A stretch of 64,000 nucleotides of DNA from Stromatinia cepivora (Eukaryota; Ascomycota; Leotiomycetes; Helotiales; Sclerotiniaceae). Under the pieces are notes generated by a model. The model was not told the origin of the DNA and ran no database searches. It saw nothing but the letters and a program-made list of their open reading frames with translations. Numbering within the stretch: position 1 is the first letter of the stretch; every line of letters starts with the position of its first letter. Location: positions 1 through 64,000 of the forward strand of contig RCTD01000023.1 of NCBI GenBank assembly GCA_014898415.1, read 5' to 3'. Shown piece by piece: positions 63,389-64,000 of the stretch. The translations under genes and the position numbers were made by a program.

Positions 63389-63744
63389 CTAATCTCTTAA
63401 GACATCCATGCGCACATGGGAATCAATTGGGATATTTGGACCTGGCAGGCAAGGCGTACTGGCGAGGACAGGAGTTCCAGGTTTGTATACCATTTTGAAT
63501 GGGGAGATCTCTTGTGTGCTGGTGGTTCTATGAATATTTTTCCATGCTTTTACTGGAGGATTGGTTGAAATAATGGTGGTGGTGATGATGGTGGTGGCGA
63601 TGATAATGATCTTCCACTTCCTGTTCAAACCAGCGTTTATGAGTATTAAGTAGCCAGCGAATAAAAATATCCGAATAACTTCTTGGACTGAGACTCCGTG
63701 GATGAGTGGTGAAGAAAGTGTGTTAATGACCGCAGCCGCTATGA
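63389..63744 (-). CDS. Possible 3'-terminal exon of a small membrane protein
   Basis: On the minus strand a frame is open from about 63,775 to a TAG at 63,389-63,391 with island-like codon use. It reads INTLSSPLIHGVSVQEVIR, then a hydrophobic segment (IFLFAGYLILINAG), a basic L-N-R-K-W-K, a second I/T-rich hydrophobic stretch, and a proline-rich end. No in-frame ATG precedes it, so it would need an upstream exon; TTCAAAG|TC at 63,744-63,750 with a CTCAAC branch-like site is a candidate acceptor. Its end lies 92 bp from the RING gene stop (convergent). No family recognised. It may equally be a non-coding shadow. Confidence 0.3.
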
Positions 63745-63774
63745 CTTTGAATTTTTCATACGTCGAGTTGAGAA

Positions 63775-64000
63775 AAATGGAGTATCACTAAGGTTACTAT
63801 TCGATATAATCTTTATGATCTTGATTTCTGCATGAACCGATACGAAATTTTCTAAAAAAATACTCCATCTAGGTACTCAAGGGTACCTAGTAGGAAATTC
63901 ATCAATTCATTTCCCCTCCTTGGTTACTTTTAGTCCCACTATGCAAGGCTGACAAGGCTGATTCGTTTCGCCGATCATATCTTAAAAAGACAGGCGGTGA
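63775..64000. other. Window end, nothing further supported
   Basis: A TACCTAG-type motif pair occurs at 63,868-63,891. The upstream exon or promoter of the possible minus-strand gene may lie here or beyond the window. Confidence 0.4.

Overview
The window is from a filamentous ascomycete (Pezizomycotina). Two GC-balanced gene islands (about 24.4-32.9 kb and 47.7-64.0 kb) alternate with two extremely AT-rich blocks (1 to about 24.4 kb and 32.9-47.7 kb). The islands carry intron-containing genes with short GT-AG introns and CTAAC/CTGAC-type branch points. They encode a Yvc1/TRPY vacuolar channel, a GTPBP1-type GTPase, a Sec9/SNAP-25-type SNARE, a RING-finger protein and an RNase H-family pseudogene. 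The AT blocks are built from transposon copies whose differences are almost all C/T and G/A transitions with stop codons of the CAA-to-TAA type, the footprint of repeat-induced point mutation (RIP). The class Leotiomycetes is a guess; a TACCTAGGTA-type palindrome in the islands and the two-phase base composition fit it but do not prove it.

AT block 1 (1-24,420) holds a complete but dead Fot1/pogo transposon with TA target duplication (2586-4404), a solo LTR (7959-8249) whose empty site survives in a diverged paralogous repeat at about 21.0 kb, several repeat pairs, an (ATTTTT)n array, and a lone Fot1-like terminal repeat at the island edge. Island 1 (24,420-32,900) holds an uncharacterised three-exon gene and the five-exon YVC1 homologue, both on the minus strand, with two long gene-free stretches.

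AT block 2 (32,900-47,724) is dominated by an 8.4-kb Ty1/Copia retrotransposon (34,371-42,787, minus strand) with two 309-bp LTRs, inserted in phase into a 9-bp minisatellite. Protease, integrase and reverse transcriptase traces are readable on its minus strand. Between the pol relic and the 3' LTR lies an unexpected plus-strand (antisense) open frame of about 200 codons. It was split by a 150-bp solo LTR with a perfect 5-bp target duplication, and the frame is exactly continuous across the insertion when the LTR and one duplication are disregarded. A second plus-strand frame follows. This antisense module is the most novel item here. The block ends at the last base of a Tc1-like transposon (46,347-47,724).

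Island 2 (47,725-64,000) starts with an RNase H-family pseudogene with three in-frame stops and no indels. It continues with the GTPBP1-like gene (minus) divergent from SEC9 (plus), a 5.7-kb gene-free gap, the RING gene (plus), and a possible convergent terminal exon on the minus strand. The genes are ordinary eukaryotic housekeeping genes with no operon or cluster logic; the dynamic content is in the transposon-rich blocks. I saw no tRNA, rRNA or CRISPR array.
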